From: Achromobacter anxifer
Lineage (GTDB): Bacteria; Pseudomonadota; Gammaproteobacteria; Burkholderiales; Burkholderiaceae_B
Assembly: GCF_903652925.1 (NCBI RefSeq)
Contig: NZ_CAHLAR010000007.1
Location: forward strand, 1 to 64,000
Length of the DNA: 64,000 bases
Direction: 5' to 3'
The translations under genes and the position numbers were made by a program. The notes under the pieces were generated by a model, which saw only the letters and a list, made by a program, of their open reading frames with translations, was not told the DNA's origin and searched no databases. Below, piece after piece: positions 43,294 to 52,121 of the stretch (position 1 is its first letter; the number at the start of each line of letters is the position of its first letter).

Positions 43294-43584
43294 TCGTATT
43301 CCTCCTAGGCTAGCTTCGATTTGGGTATCCGAACCAAATTTTTTGGCAAGCTTAGCAACAGGATTTGATGCTCTGTAGGACCACTCTTTTCGCCAGAAAT
43401 GGAACCATTCGAAAACGTACTCCACTCGTTTTCAAAGTGAACGAAGCGCCTGGTAGCCGCGAAAGTCGGGTGATTAATTTTTCTTGATTGGTATGAATAT
43501 TTATTAGCTTCATCAAGGCAAGAATTTCGGGCAGGATGCCTGTTTTTCGTAATCTTCCGATCCACTCTTTCCCCAAGAAGCAGT
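43294..43584. other. AT-rich divergent gap, permease and Bug receptor
   Basis: This 291-base region is clearly poorer in GC than its surroundings. It must hold the promoters of the permease (minus) and the Bug receptor (plus). I see no gene, hairpin or clear operator in it. Confidence 0.4.
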
Positions 43585-44577
43585 ATGACCGGCCGCCTTC
43601 CCTTGCGTTGCTTCGCCATGGCTGGACTACTGTCCCTTGCCTGCGCTCTGATGTCTGCGGCGCAGACATCCCAGTCCTTCGACTGGCCCGGCAAACCCGT
43701 GACGCTGGTCGTGCCCTTTCCTCCCGGCGGAGGCAATGACGCCGTCGCCCGCCAGATCGCCGGCCTCGCAGGCCAGGCTTTGGGACAACCGCTGGTCATC
43801 GACAACCGGCCGGGAGCCGGCGGCACCATAGGCTCCGCAAGCGTCGCCAAAGCCAGCCCCGACGGCCATACCCTGCTGCTCTGCTCCACCAGCAGCCTGG
43901 TCATGGCCACTGTGCTCTACCCAGGCTTGCCGTACCGCGTCGACGATCTGGTACCCGTCGTCCACATAGCCAATACGCCGATGATCTGGGTTGCCGATCC
44001 CGGCGTGCCCGCCTCCACCCTCAAGGAGTTCATCGCGGCGGCAAAGCAGGCTCCCGGCAAATACAGCTATGCCTCGGGCGGCAAGAACACCATGCCCCAC
44101 CTCGTCGGCCAGGAATTCAGGATACGCAATGGCCTGGACATGCTGCACGTGCCTTACCAGGGCTCGACGCCTGCCTATGCGGACCTCACGACGGGGCGCG
44201 TGAACCTGATGATGGACAGCATCGTTTCGGCGCTGCCCTTTGTCGAGTCCGGCCGCGTCAAGGGACTTGCCGTGAGCATGGCCCAGCGCATGCCGCAGCT
44301 TCCGGACGTGCCAACCTTGGCCGAACAAGATCTGGAGGACCTGAACTTCGTAGGCTGGGTCGGCATTTGCGCGCCGCGCGGCACGCCGCCAGAGGTCACT
44401 GCCAAGATCGCGCGCAGCGTGCAGCAGGCCTTGGCCGAATCGGCCTTGCGGGCAGCATTCGCCAAGCAAATTGTGGAACCGGTAGGCGCAGGCCCCGCGG
44501 CGTTTGCGCAGACCATCGAGCGCGATGCCCAGGTGTGGCGGAGGATCGTCGCGGCGTCTCCCGCTGACCGGGATTGA
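43585..44577 (+). CDS. Bug/TctC-family solute-binding receptor
   Basis: Periplasmic Bug-family receptor, 330 residues. The signal peptide (about 1-26, ending SAAQ) is followed by PVTLVVPFPPGGGNDAVARQ and GQPLVIDNRPGAGGTIGS, then VPYQGSTPAYADLTTGRVNLM. The ligand-site loops are typical of the family, but the ligand cannot be told. No TctAB genes are nearby. It converges on a frameshifted LysR gene and diverges from an amino-acid permease; the three may form one acquired set. Confidence 0.87.
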   Translation: MTGRLPLRCFAMAGLLSLACALMSAAQTSQSFDWPGKPVTLVVPFPPGGGNDAVARQIAGLAGQALGQPLVIDNRPGAGGTIGSASVAKASPDGHTLLLCSTSSLVMATVLYPGLPYRVDDLVPVVHIANTPMIWVADPGVPASTLKEFIAAAKQAPGKYSYASGGKNTMPHLVGQEFRIRNGLDMLHVPYQGSTPAYADLTTGRVNLMMDSIVSALPFVESGRVKGLAVSMAQRMPQLPDVPTLAEQDLEDLNFVGWVGICAPRGTPPEVTAKIARSVQQALAESALRAAFAKQIVEPVGAGPAAFAQTIERDAQVWRRIVAASPADRD

Positions 44578-44610
44578 CGTCGCGCAGTCATCGATTTCAA
44601 CGCCGGCCCG

Positions 44611-45524
44611 TCATCCGGCAAGCAACAACTCTTCCGCCATGCCGTTCGTGAACTGTTGCGCGACCTCGCAAATGCACTCGACCATGGCGGCCCGCAGTGG
44701 AATCGCGGGCTGGTCGATGTAGGCGGCGAAATAGGCCTGCATCGGAAACGGCCTGGAAAATCGCATTGGCACGAGCTTGCCTGAATCAAGCTCATCGCGG
44801 ATGAGTTCGACCGGCAAGACCGCGTATCCGGCGCCCGCGAGCACCAGACGCAACATGACCGACAGCGACCTCACCACGATCAGCTTGAAGTCTTGCATCT
44901 GCGGAGACGAAAAATGGCTGGCAATCGCCGAGTACATCAACGAATCCACCGGATAGCAAAGCAGAGTGAGTTCCTTCAACTGGTCCATGGACGGTTCAAT
45001 GTCACCGACCATCAGCCGGGGGTTGCAGACCCAGATGTAGTCCAGCTCCAGCAACTTCCGGTTGATCACCGTCGGCTCTTCAATGCTGCCCAATAGCAAC
45101 CCTATGTCCAGCGCGCCTTCCAGCAATTGCTGGCGTATGTCGGTGCTGGTCAGCGACGCAAGTGCACCGTGACGTTCGGCCAGTGCCTCGCCAGCGTCTC
45201 GGCCATGGGTTCGAGTATCGCTTGCGCGACCGTGCCACTGAGGCCGATGCTGATCTGCCTGGGGTCCGTCACCGCGAACCTGGTGGTGAATGCCCTCGCA
45301 TGAGCCAGCAGCTCTTCCGCGGGTCCGAGCATTTCCGCGCCGGCCGGCGTCAGGCTCAGTTGCTTGCCCTTTTCCCGCACGAACACCCGTACTCCCAGCT
45401 CTTCCTCGAATGCCGCGATGCGGGCCGAGATAGCCGCCTGGGAAGCATGCAGCTCTTCCGCCGCCAAAGTCATTTTCTTGAGCCTGGCGGCACGGACAAA
45501 AGTTTCCAGAAACCGGAGATTCAT
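44611..45524 (-). pseudogene. LysR-family regulator, broken by a one-base frameshift
   Basis: The N-terminal half (45150-45524; MNLRFLETFVRAARLKKMTL, a normal LysR helix-turn-helix) ends in TGA, but the effector domain continues in the next frame down to 44611 (STDIRQQLLEGALDIGLLLG to AEELLLAG). Adding one base near 45153-45160, for example turning CGT CGC TGA into CGT TCG CTG, restores a 304-residue protein that reads through smoothly. So the gene carries a one-base deletion, or the assembly has an error there. If real, the regulator is inactive. Confidence 0.82.
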
Positions 45525-46211
45525 GCGGTGGACATCCTAAGCCTGAGACAAGACCAAGTCCCCGGCTACGCCTGGATAATCCAGGCGTGCACCGAAGCGG
45601 GTTATCGGAATCAGTAGGGAGTTTTTTTGCTGCGATGCTGCATTGCGCTCGCCGGATTGGCGAATACAAGCGCTGGCTCTGGAAAAAAAGGACCTTTGAC
45701 GCCTGTTTTCCCCAAGGCTCGCAAACGCTGGTATCGGTCTGCGGGCCCGAATGCAAAGCGGAAGGCCGGGCTCCCGCTATTAATCCCAAGCGATTGATTC
45801 TAACGAATTGCTCTGGCTTTTCCGCAGTTCGAAGCCCTATCAGAACTGCGTGTTTTCCTGACCCGCATCGATCTTGTGTAATAGCGCCGATCAAGGCAAA
45901 ACCACGGAATTTGATATTCGCAATATTCCGCATGATTCAGTGCAACAAATAGACGCCGCGGCGGTCATCGCCCCGACAAGCGCATCCCTGAATGGATCAT
46001 GGATTCATGCGCATCTGCCCGCGAAATTGCCATAGCGGGCCAGAACCGGAATCGTTGAGGGGGCCGTTAATCATCGGAAATAAACGAACGCGGTTCGGAT
46101 GCAGAATTCATCACGCGCACAGGCAAACGAATGTATCCAAAGCGGCCGTATCCGCTGTTGTAAAGTTGCACGCCGATTGCAAGCCGCAGGCGAAACTGAA
46201 CGTCACGCTGC
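45525..46211. other. 687-base stretch without a convincing gene
   Basis: Between the LysR pseudogene start and the response regulator stop the sequence is lower in GC. A possible plus-strand reading frame at 45587-45952 has no ribosome site or family match. The region should contain the LysR promoter. No repeats or RNA genes were seen. Confidence 0.45.
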
Positions 46212-46847
46212 CTAGACCGGCTTCCCGTAAACGCCGCCGCGCCGGGCCACCAGCGTCGCCTGCGTGCGATTGAGCACGCCCAAGGCGCCCAGAATGGCTG
46301 ACACATGCGTCTTGACCGTCTTCTCGGTCATGTTCAGGCGCTCCGAGATTTCCTTGTTGCGCAGGCCGTCGCACATCAGGCGCAGCACCTCGCTCTGGCG
46401 CGGCGTCAGCGTCCGCAACAAGGCGGCCTCGTCCTGCTCGCTGGAGGACTGCGCGGCCGCTGCCGTGCCGCGAAGCGCCGGCGCCTCGTTGACGGCTTCC
46501 AGCGCCGCGGCCAGTTCCTGGCCGCTGGCGGACTTGTTCAGGAAGCCTTGCGCACCCGCCTCCATCGCGCGGCGCCGGTCTTCCGGATCCTGCGAGGCCG
46601 ACAGCACCAGGATGCGCAGTTGCGCCCGCCGCTGCCGCAATCGCTTGAGCAGCTCGGCCCCGGTCATGTCGGGCAGGTAGAAATCCATGATGACGTGCCG
46701 GATCTCCGGATGCTGTTCCAGCGCCTCCAGCGCCTCCTGGGCGCTGGCTGCGGGATGCAGCGTCAGGCCGGGCACGGCATAGCCCATTGCCATGACCAGC
46801 GCTTCGCGGAACATGGCGTGGTCGTCTATGAGCAACACCGAAGTCAT
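46212..46847 (-). CDS. NarL/FixJ-type response regulator
   Basis: Response regulator of 211 residues. The receiver (about 1-120) has D8/D9, phosphorylated D55 (HVIMDFYLPDMTG), S83 in place of Thr and K105 in LNKSASG. The LuxR-type helix-turn-helix (about 145-205) contains LTPRQSEVLRLMCDGLRNKE and NMTEKTVKTHVSAIL. Its ATG overlaps the stop of the upstream hybrid kinase by four bases, so it is that kinase's partner. Target genes are unknown. Confidence 0.9.
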   Translation of the reverse strand: MTSVLLIDDHAMFREALVMAMGYAVPGLTLHPAASAQEALEALEQHPEIRHVIMDFYLPDMTGAELLKRLRQRRAQLRILVLSASQDPEDRRRAMEAGAQGFLNKSASGQELAAALEAVNEAPALRGTAAAAQSSSEQDEAALLRTLTPRQSEVLRLMCDGLRNKEISERLNMTEKTVKTHVSAILGALGVLNRTQATLVARRGGVYGKPV

Positions 46848-48673
46848 GCGGCGTCTCCAGCCAGGGATGACGCGTCCCTGGCGTGCAGCAGGCTCGTCAC
46901 ATGCTCGCGCAGCGCTTGCACCTGGACGGGCTTGTGCAGCAGTGGCACGCCGCGGGCAGCGGCTTCGACCAGCCGCGCCGGATCGGTATCGCCGCTGACC
47001 AGCAAGGCGGGCAAGTCGGGATCGTTGTATTCCTCCCGCAGCCGCTCGATCACATGAATGCCGGTCTCATGCTCGCGCAGCCGGTAGTCCGTGACGATCA
47101 GGGCCGGACGCTCCGCCAGCGGCAGCACGCGCTCGAACAGCGCATTGCCGCTGGTGGCGGCAATGACGCGGCAACCCCAGCTTTCGAACAACATGGACAG
47201 GCCCGCCAGATTCTGCGCGTCGTCGTCCACCAGCAGCGTCAGTTTGCCGCGCAGACTGTCTCCAGTTGCGGGGCCCTGGGGCAGCCGCAGGCCTGAATCC
47301 ACGGCCGACAGACCGGCCCCGGCCGAATCCGAGAGCGGCACCGTCACGGTGAAGACAGTGCTGCGGTCTTCTTCCGAACGCAGCGCGAGTTCATGGCCCA
47401 GGAGCCTGGCGGTGCGGCGCACGATGGCCAGGCCCAGCCCCAGGCCCTTGCTGCGGTCACGCTCGGGATTGCGTAGCTGATGGAACTCCCAGAAGATCCG
47501 TTCCTGCTCCGACTTGGGAATGCCCGGACCGTTGTCCCAGACTTCGATGCGCAGTCGGTCCCCGGCCCGGCGGCAACCGACCACGACGCGGCCGTTCTCC
47601 GTGTGCACGATGGCGTTGCTGATCAGGTTGCGCAGCATGCGCTCCAGCAGCACGGGATCCGACCGCACGCTGGCCGCGCTCGGGCACACCCGCAGCCGTA
47701 TGCCCTTCTCGCCGGCCTGCGGCGCATATTCGGCCTGCAACTGGTCCAGCAGCGGCTGGACCTTGAATGTCTCGAAGCGCGGTTCGATGACGCCGGCATC
47801 CAGCCGCGACAGATTCAACAGGGCGTCGAACAGATGTCCCATCGCGGACATCGCGCTGGTGATGTTGTCGACCAGGTAGCGCCCGTGCCTGGACAAAGGC
47901 TCGTTCGCGAGCAGGCCCAGGAACAGGTTCACCGCGTGCACGGGCTGGCGCAGGTCATGGCTTGCCGCGGCAAGAAAACGGGATTTCTCCAGGTCGCTGC
48001 GCTCGGCAGCGGTCTTTTCCTGGCGCACCTGTTCCAGCAGCGCCATGTTTTCATAGCCCAGCCGCAGCGCGTCCAGATGGGTGCGGTTCATGCGGTGTAT
48101 GAAGGCCAGCGTCGCGACCAGATATGCCAGGCCGCCCGTCACCAGCGCCAGATGGATGGCGGAGGGCTGCGCCGACAAGGCGATGAACATGGGCGCGAAG
48201 GCCGGCACTTCGAACGCGTACATCACCGGCAGCATCATGTAGTTCGAGTAGATGGCGCCCGTGCCCAGGCCGAACAGGATGACGATGAAGAACAGCTGGT
48301 ATTCCAGCGGGACGAAGAAGGTCCAGTAAGCGAACGGCAAGCCCCACAGGATGCCGGAACACAGATTGCCGGCCAGCATGCGCCGCACCCAGCGCTGCGC
48401 CGCCGCCGAATCATCGCGGTGGCGGTCGTACGCGACGACCGAGGCCCAGCGCAGCACGCCCACGACCAGCGTGGCGCCGAGCCAAAGCAGGATCTCCTGC
48501 TCCGGCAGCACGCCGAACAAGGCGAAGGCCGAAAAACTGGCGCTGATCAGCGACCCGGCCAGGGCGAATGGAAAGCTTCGGCGCAAGGCATCGACCTGCA
48601 CCTGGCGGATGCGGGCGGCGTACGACGAACCTGGCAAGGAGGAGGCGGGAGTCGGGCCGATGACGGGTCGCAA
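46844..48673 (-). CDS. Hybrid sensor histidine kinase with C-terminal receiver
   Basis: Membrane-bound hybrid kinase, 609 residues. Six or so hydrophobic helices (about 35-190) form the sensor part. A coiled-coil linker (about 205-235) leads to the H box with H239 (AAASHDLRQPVHAVNLFLG), the N box (NLISNAIVHTENGRV), DNGPGIP and [11 protein letters not shown]. The C-terminal receiver (about 475-595) has DDD, the Asp in LIVTDYRLRE and the Lys in LLHKPVQ. The start is a TTG at 48671-48673 with a poor ribosome site; a GTG at about codon 25 is an alternative. The signal is not predictable. Confidence 0.88.
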   Translation of the reverse strand: MRPVIGPTPASSLPGSSYAARIRQVQVDALRRSFPFALAGSLISASFSAFALFGVLPEQEILLWLGATLVVGVLRWASVVAYDRHRDDSAAAQRWVRRMLAGNLCSGILWGLPFAYWTFFVPLEYQLFFIVILFGLGTGAIYSNYMMLPVMYAFEVPAFAPMFIALSAQPSAIHLALVTGGLAYLVATLAFIHRMNRTHLDALRLGYENMALLEQVRQEKTAAERSDLEKSRFLAAASHDLRQPVHAVNLFLGLLANEPLSRHGRYLVDNITSAMSAMGHLFDALLNLSRLDAGVIEPRFETFKVQPLLDQLQAEYAPQAGEKGIRLRVCPSAASVRSDPVLLERMLRNLISNAIVHTENGRVVVGCRRAGDRLRIEVWDNGPGIPKSEQERIFWEFHQLRNPERDRSKGLGLGLAIVRRTARLLGHELALRSEEDRSTVFTVTVPLSDSAGAGLSAVDSGLRLPQGPATGDSLRGKLTLLVDDDAQNLAGLSMLFESWGCRVIAATSGNALFERVLPLAERPALIVTDYRLREHETGIHVIERLREEYNDPDLPALLVSGDTDPARLVEAAARGVPLLHKPVQVQALREHVTSLLHARDASSLAGDAA

Positions 48674-48906
48674 TAGGGTCGGGGGCTACGCGCGAGGGGT
48701 CCTGCCGACGCAGCAGGCGCGGGGCGAAACGTACACCGATTTTAAATCCCCTGCCCGGCGCGCCAGACGGCCGATCAGCAGGAAAAAATGGCTCTGCTTG
48801 AAGTTATGAGTACCGGGACCGAGGATGAAGGCCGGATTGGATCGCCTGAACAGGCCCGGCTGGCATCGCGCCGCGGGCACATGCCGCACGCAACGCCTTG
48901 CATGAT

Positions 48907-48981
48907 TGGCGCGCCCGACAGGAATCGAACCTGTATCAAGAGCTTCGGAAACTCTCATTCTATCCATTGAACTACGGGCGC
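48907..48981 (-). tRNA. tRNA-Arg (anticodon CCG)
   Basis: Read on the minus strand, the 75-base segment folds as a cloverleaf: acceptor GCGCCCG pairing with CGGGCGC, a D arm GTTCAATGGATAGAAT, an anticodon arm AGAGT-TTCCGAA-GCTCT giving anticodon CCG, and a T arm around GGTTCGATTCC. The 3' end carries an encoded CCA. It decodes CGG and lies alone between the hybrid kinase and the cytochrome gene. Confidence 0.95.
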
Positions 48982-49101
48982 AGCGCAAGGAGGCGGTATT
49001 GTACCCAGTTTTCCAGGACTTGCATGGATCGGACCAAATCTGCCGTCAAACTCAGCGAAAACCCGGTCAGTTGCATTGGACGCGTGTCTATGACACCGTT
49101 A

Positions 49102-49107
49102 TATAAT
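49102..49107 (+). promoter_or_regulatory. Consensus -10 before the cytochrome gene
   Basis: A perfect TATAAT at 49102-49107 in an AT-rich patch, 107 bases before the cytochrome ATG. The nearest -35-like hexamer, TTGGAC at 49076, is 20 bases away, which is too far for a good match, so only the -10 is supported. Confidence 0.4.
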
Positions 49108-49213
49108 CCAGCGTTTGCTTGCAAGGCGGGCCGTCCACGCCGCCGAATTGTGCAGTACTGATTTTCTGTTGCCGCCGCCAGGCGCCCCCGGTACCCGTTA
49201 GCAGGATTTGGTC

Positions 49214-50122
49214 ATGAGCAACGAGCAGGAACACATAGAAGAGCACGCCACCCCCATCAAGACCCCGAAGCAACTGATCGTCACGGTCATCCTGGCCTTC
49301 GTGATCCCCATCGCCATCATCATCCTATTGGTGAACATGGTGGTCTCGGGCAACAAGGTAGGAGCTGGTTCGGATACGCTGTCTCAGGAAGCCGTCGCCA
49401 AGCGCATTGCCCCGGTCGCGGGCTTCCAGCTGGTCGATGCAAACGCCCCCAAGGTCTTCAAGACCGGCGAACAAGTCTTCGCCGCCGTCTGTACGGCCTG
49501 TCATACCGCCGGCGTGGCTGGCGCACCCAAGGTAGGCGATAACGCCGCCTGGGCGCCCTTCATCACCGCGGGCTACGACGCCATGATGAACGTGGCCCTG
49601 CACGGCAAGGGCGGCATGCCCGCCAAGGGCGGCAACCCCACGTTGTCCGACTACGAAGTCGGCCGCGCCGTGGTCTACATGGCCAACAAGTCGGGCGGCT
49701 CGCTGCCTGAACCCGCCGCGCCGGCTCCGGAAGGCGACAAGAAGGAAGCTGCCGCTGCGCCCGCGCCTGCCGCCGCTGCTCCGCCCCCCGCCGCCGCGGT
49801 TGCTGTTGCCGCACCGGCTGCCGCCGCTCCCGCTCCTGCCGCCCCGGCCGCCGCGCCCCAGGCTGCCGCCGCCACGGTCAACCCGGCCGGCGAAAAGCTG
49901 TACAAGAGCGTCTGCTTCGCCTGCCATGCCACCGGCGTGGCCAACGCGCCCAAGTTCGGCGACAAGGCCGCCTGGGATCCGTACATCAAGACCGGCATGG
50001 ACGCCATGGTCAAGGTCGCCATGCAAGGCAAGCCGCCGATGCCTCCCAAGGGCGGCGCGGCCAACGCCTCGGAAGACGACATCCGCGCAGCGGTGCAATA
50101 CATGGTGGATGCGGCCAAGTAA
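49214..50122 (+). CDS. Membrane-anchored di-haem cytochrome c5-type protein
   Basis: Cytochrome c of 302 residues with two similar haem domains. A single transmembrane helix (about 20-43) anchors it in the inner membrane. Haem-binding CTACH is at about 93-97 and CFACH at 234-238; each domain ends with a GKGGMPAKGG / GKPPMPPKGG loop carrying the Met ligand. A linker of about 55 residues rich in Ala and Pro (165-220) separates them. The ATG at 49214 was used; a TTG six bases earlier is possible. It should carry electrons to oxidases or reductases in the periplasm. A terminator follows directly. Confidence 0.9.
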   Translation: MSNEQEHIEEHATPIKTPKQLIVTVILAFVIPIAIIILLVNMVVSGNKVGAGSDTLSQEAVAKRIAPVAGFQLVDANAPKVFKTGEQVFAAVCTACHTAGVAGAPKVGDNAAWAPFITAGYDAMMNVALHGKGGMPAKGGNPTLSDYEVGRAVVYMANKSGGSLPEPAAPAPEGDKKEAAAAPAPAAAAPPPAAAVAVAAPAAAAPAPAAPAAAPQAAAATVNPAGEKLYKSVCFACHATGVANAPKFGDKAAWDPYIKTGMDAMVKVAMQGKPPMPPKGGAANASEDDIRAAVQYMVDAAK

Positions 50123-50141
50123 TCCGGCGCCCCTCAAAAAA

Positions 50142-50166
50142 AACCGGCCTCGCGCCGGTTTTTTTT
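50142..50166 (+). terminator. Intrinsic terminator after the cytochrome gene
   Basis: AACCGGC pairs with GCCGGTT across a CTCGC loop, preceded by an A run and followed by eight T residues; it is 20 bases after the stop codon. Confidence 0.92.
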
Positions 50167-50292
50167 CGCCCGCAAGGACGCTCCGAGCTCACATATCAGC
50201 CATGAAGACCTGGCCGCCAATTTGATATTTTTCGCGCGGACGGCGGGCCGGTACCATCATCGCCAGACCGGTATTTCACGCCGGCCAGCGGG

Positions 50293-51120
50293 ATGGGCAT
50301 GATTGCTTTCACCAAAATGGAAGGCTGCGGCAACGACTTCATCGTGGTCGACGACCGCCTGGGCAAGCTGGGCGCGGATCTGGCCGCGCTGGGCCGCCGC
50401 CTGTGCGCGCGCACCACGGGCATAGGCGCGGACGGGCTGATCGTGGTGCGCGCGGCGCCGGACCTGGAATCGGACTACGGCGTGGAGATCATCAATGCGT
50501 CGGGCATGCCGGCGGAAATGTGCGGCAACGGCGCGCGCTGCGTCGCGCTCTACGCGATCCAGCACGGCATCGCGCCGCCGCGGCATCGCTTCAGCACCCT
50601 GGCCGGCCCCATCGAAGCGCGCCTGTTGGGCAACGGCGAGATCAGCGTCACGCTGACCACGCCCACCGACGTGGCGCTGGACCTGGAGATCATGGCGGCG
50701 GGACGCCGCTGGACCCTGGACTACGCCAACACCGGCGTGCCGCATGCGGTCATCTGGACCGACGGGCCGCTGGACGATATCGATGTGCCGGGCCTGGGAC
50801 AGGTGCTGCGCCATCACCCCTTCTTTCCGCAGGGCGCGAACATCAATTTCGTGGCCCGCGACACCCAGGGCCTGGCCATCCGCACCTTCGAACGCGGCGT
50901 GGAGGCGGAGACGCAGGCTTGCGGCACGGGCGCGTCCGCCGCGGCCCTGCTGGCGTGGCTGCGCGGCCATGCGTCGACCCAGGTGCGGGTGCGGACCCGT
51001 CACGGCGGCGTGCTCAGCATCACGATAGAGCCGGCGCCGGCGGCGCTGCCGCGCCTGCAGCTGGCGGGGCCGGCGCTGGCCGTCTACACAGGCAGCATCG
51101 CCGCGGCCGGAAACAACTGA
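50293..51120 (+). CDS. Diaminopimelate epimerase-like protein (DapF family, divergent)
   Basis: DapF-fold racemase/epimerase, 275 residues. Both active-site Cys are present: C77 in MCGNGARC and C210 in ETQACGTGAS, along with the opening KMEGCGNDFIVVD. Instead of the usual NADGSEVE before the first Cys it reads NASGMPAE, so the substrate may differ from diaminopimelate; histidine and other amino-acid racemases have this fold. An ATG two codons later is an alternative start. It faces the peptide ABC operon with an 11-base gap. It may serve lysine synthesis or act on imported amino acids. Confidence 0.8.
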   Translation: MGMIAFTKMEGCGNDFIVVDDRLGKLGADLAALGRRLCARTTGIGADGLIVVRAAPDLESDYGVEIINASGMPAEMCGNGARCVALYAIQHGIAPPRHRFSTLAGPIEARLLGNGEISVTLTTPTDVALDLEIMAAGRRWTLDYANTGVPHAVIWTDGPLDDIDVPGLGQVLRHHPFFPQGANINFVARDTQGLAIRTFERGVEAETQACGTGASAAALLAWLRGHASTQVRVRTRHGGVLSITIEPAPAALPRLQLAGPALAVYTGSIAAAGNN

Positions 51121-51131
51121 CGGCGGAATTC

Positions 51132-52121
51132 CTAGGCGGTTCCGCCGGTGTACAGGTGACAGGCCACGGCGTGGCCATCCGCGCCTTGCAGCGCCGGCGC
51201 CTCGCGCCGGCAACGCGGGCCGGCCTGCGCGCAACGGGTATGGAAATGGCAGCCGGACGGCGGGCTGGCCGGACTGGGCACGTCGCCCGGCACGACCTGG
51301 CGCGCGGCCTTCCTGAAGGGATCGGGCACCGGCGCCGCCGCCAGCAATGCCTGCGTGTAGGGATGCCGCGGCGCGCTGAACAACTGATTGCGGCTGCCGA
51401 TCTCCACGATGCGTCCCAGGTACATGACGGCGACGCTATGGCTCACGTGCTCGACCACGGCCAGGTCGTGCGAGATGAACACATAGGCCACGCCCAGGTC
51501 CTGCTGCAGGCGCATCATCAGATTGATCACCTGCGCCTGCACCGACACGTCCAGCGCCGACACGGGCTCGTCGGCCACGATCAGCCGCGGCGACACCGAC
51601 AAGGCGCGCGCGATGCCCAGGCGCTGGCGCTGGCCGCCGGAGAACTCGTGCGGATACTTCTGCATAGCCTCGGCCGGCAGGCTCACCTTGGCGAACAGCT
51701 CGGCGGCGCGCTCGCGGCGGCCGGCAGCCGTGAGGCGCTCGAAGTTGGCCAGCGGCTCGATGACGCTGTCGGCCGCCGTGCGCCGCGGGTTGAGCGATGA
51801 GAACGGATCCTGCAGCACGATCTGCATCTTGCGCCGCAGCGGCCTGAGCTCGCCCGGCGTCAGGCGGCTGATGTCCTGGCCGTCCAGCCGGATCTCGCCC
51901 GCGGTAGGCTCCATCAGCCGGACCAGCGTGCGGCCCAGGGTCGACTTGCCACAGCCGGATTCGCCCACCAGCCCCAGCGTCTGGCCCGGTTGCAGCGTGA
52001 AATCGACGCCATCGACGGCGTACACCGTGCCCACCTGCCGCCCCAATACACCGCGGCGTATCGGGAAATGCATCTTCAGCCCCTGCACCGACAGCACGGG
52101 CGCCTCATGATCCTGGCTCAT
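51132..52121 (-). CDS. Dipeptide/oligopeptide ABC transporter ATP-binding protein (DppF-like)
   Basis: ABC ATPase of the DppF/OppF type, 329 residues. Walker [13 protein letters not shown] (about 53-64), the Q loop VLQDPFSSLNPRR, the signature FSGGQRQRLGIARAL and Walker B LIVADEPVSALDVS are complete. The C-terminal oligopeptide/dipeptide extension has the iron-sulfur-like Cys pattern (CHFHTRCAQAGPRC) usual for this group. The ATG overlaps the upstream DppD-like stop by four bases. It is the last gene of the operon. Confidence 0.92.
   Translation of the reverse strand: MSQDHEAPVLSVQGLKMHFPIRRGVLGRQVGTVYAVDGVDFTLQPGQTLGLVGESGCGKSTLGRTLVRLMEPTAGEIRLDGQDISRLTPGELRPLRRKMQIVLQDPFSSLNPRRTAADSVIEPLANFERLTAAGRRERAAELFAKVSLPAEAMQKYPHEFSGGQRQRLGIARALSVSPRLIVADEPVSALDVSVQAQVINLMMRLQQDLGVAYVFISHDLAVVEHVSHSVAVMYLGRIVEIGSRNQLFSAPRHPYTQALLAAAPVPDPFRKAARQVVPGDVPSPASPPSGCHFHTRCAQAGPRCRREAPALQGADGHAVACHLYTGGTA

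Noticed and set aside
45587-45952. A possible 121-residue plus-strand gene
   Set aside because: No ribosome site, no recognisable domain, and an amino-acid mix typical of non-coding sequence.
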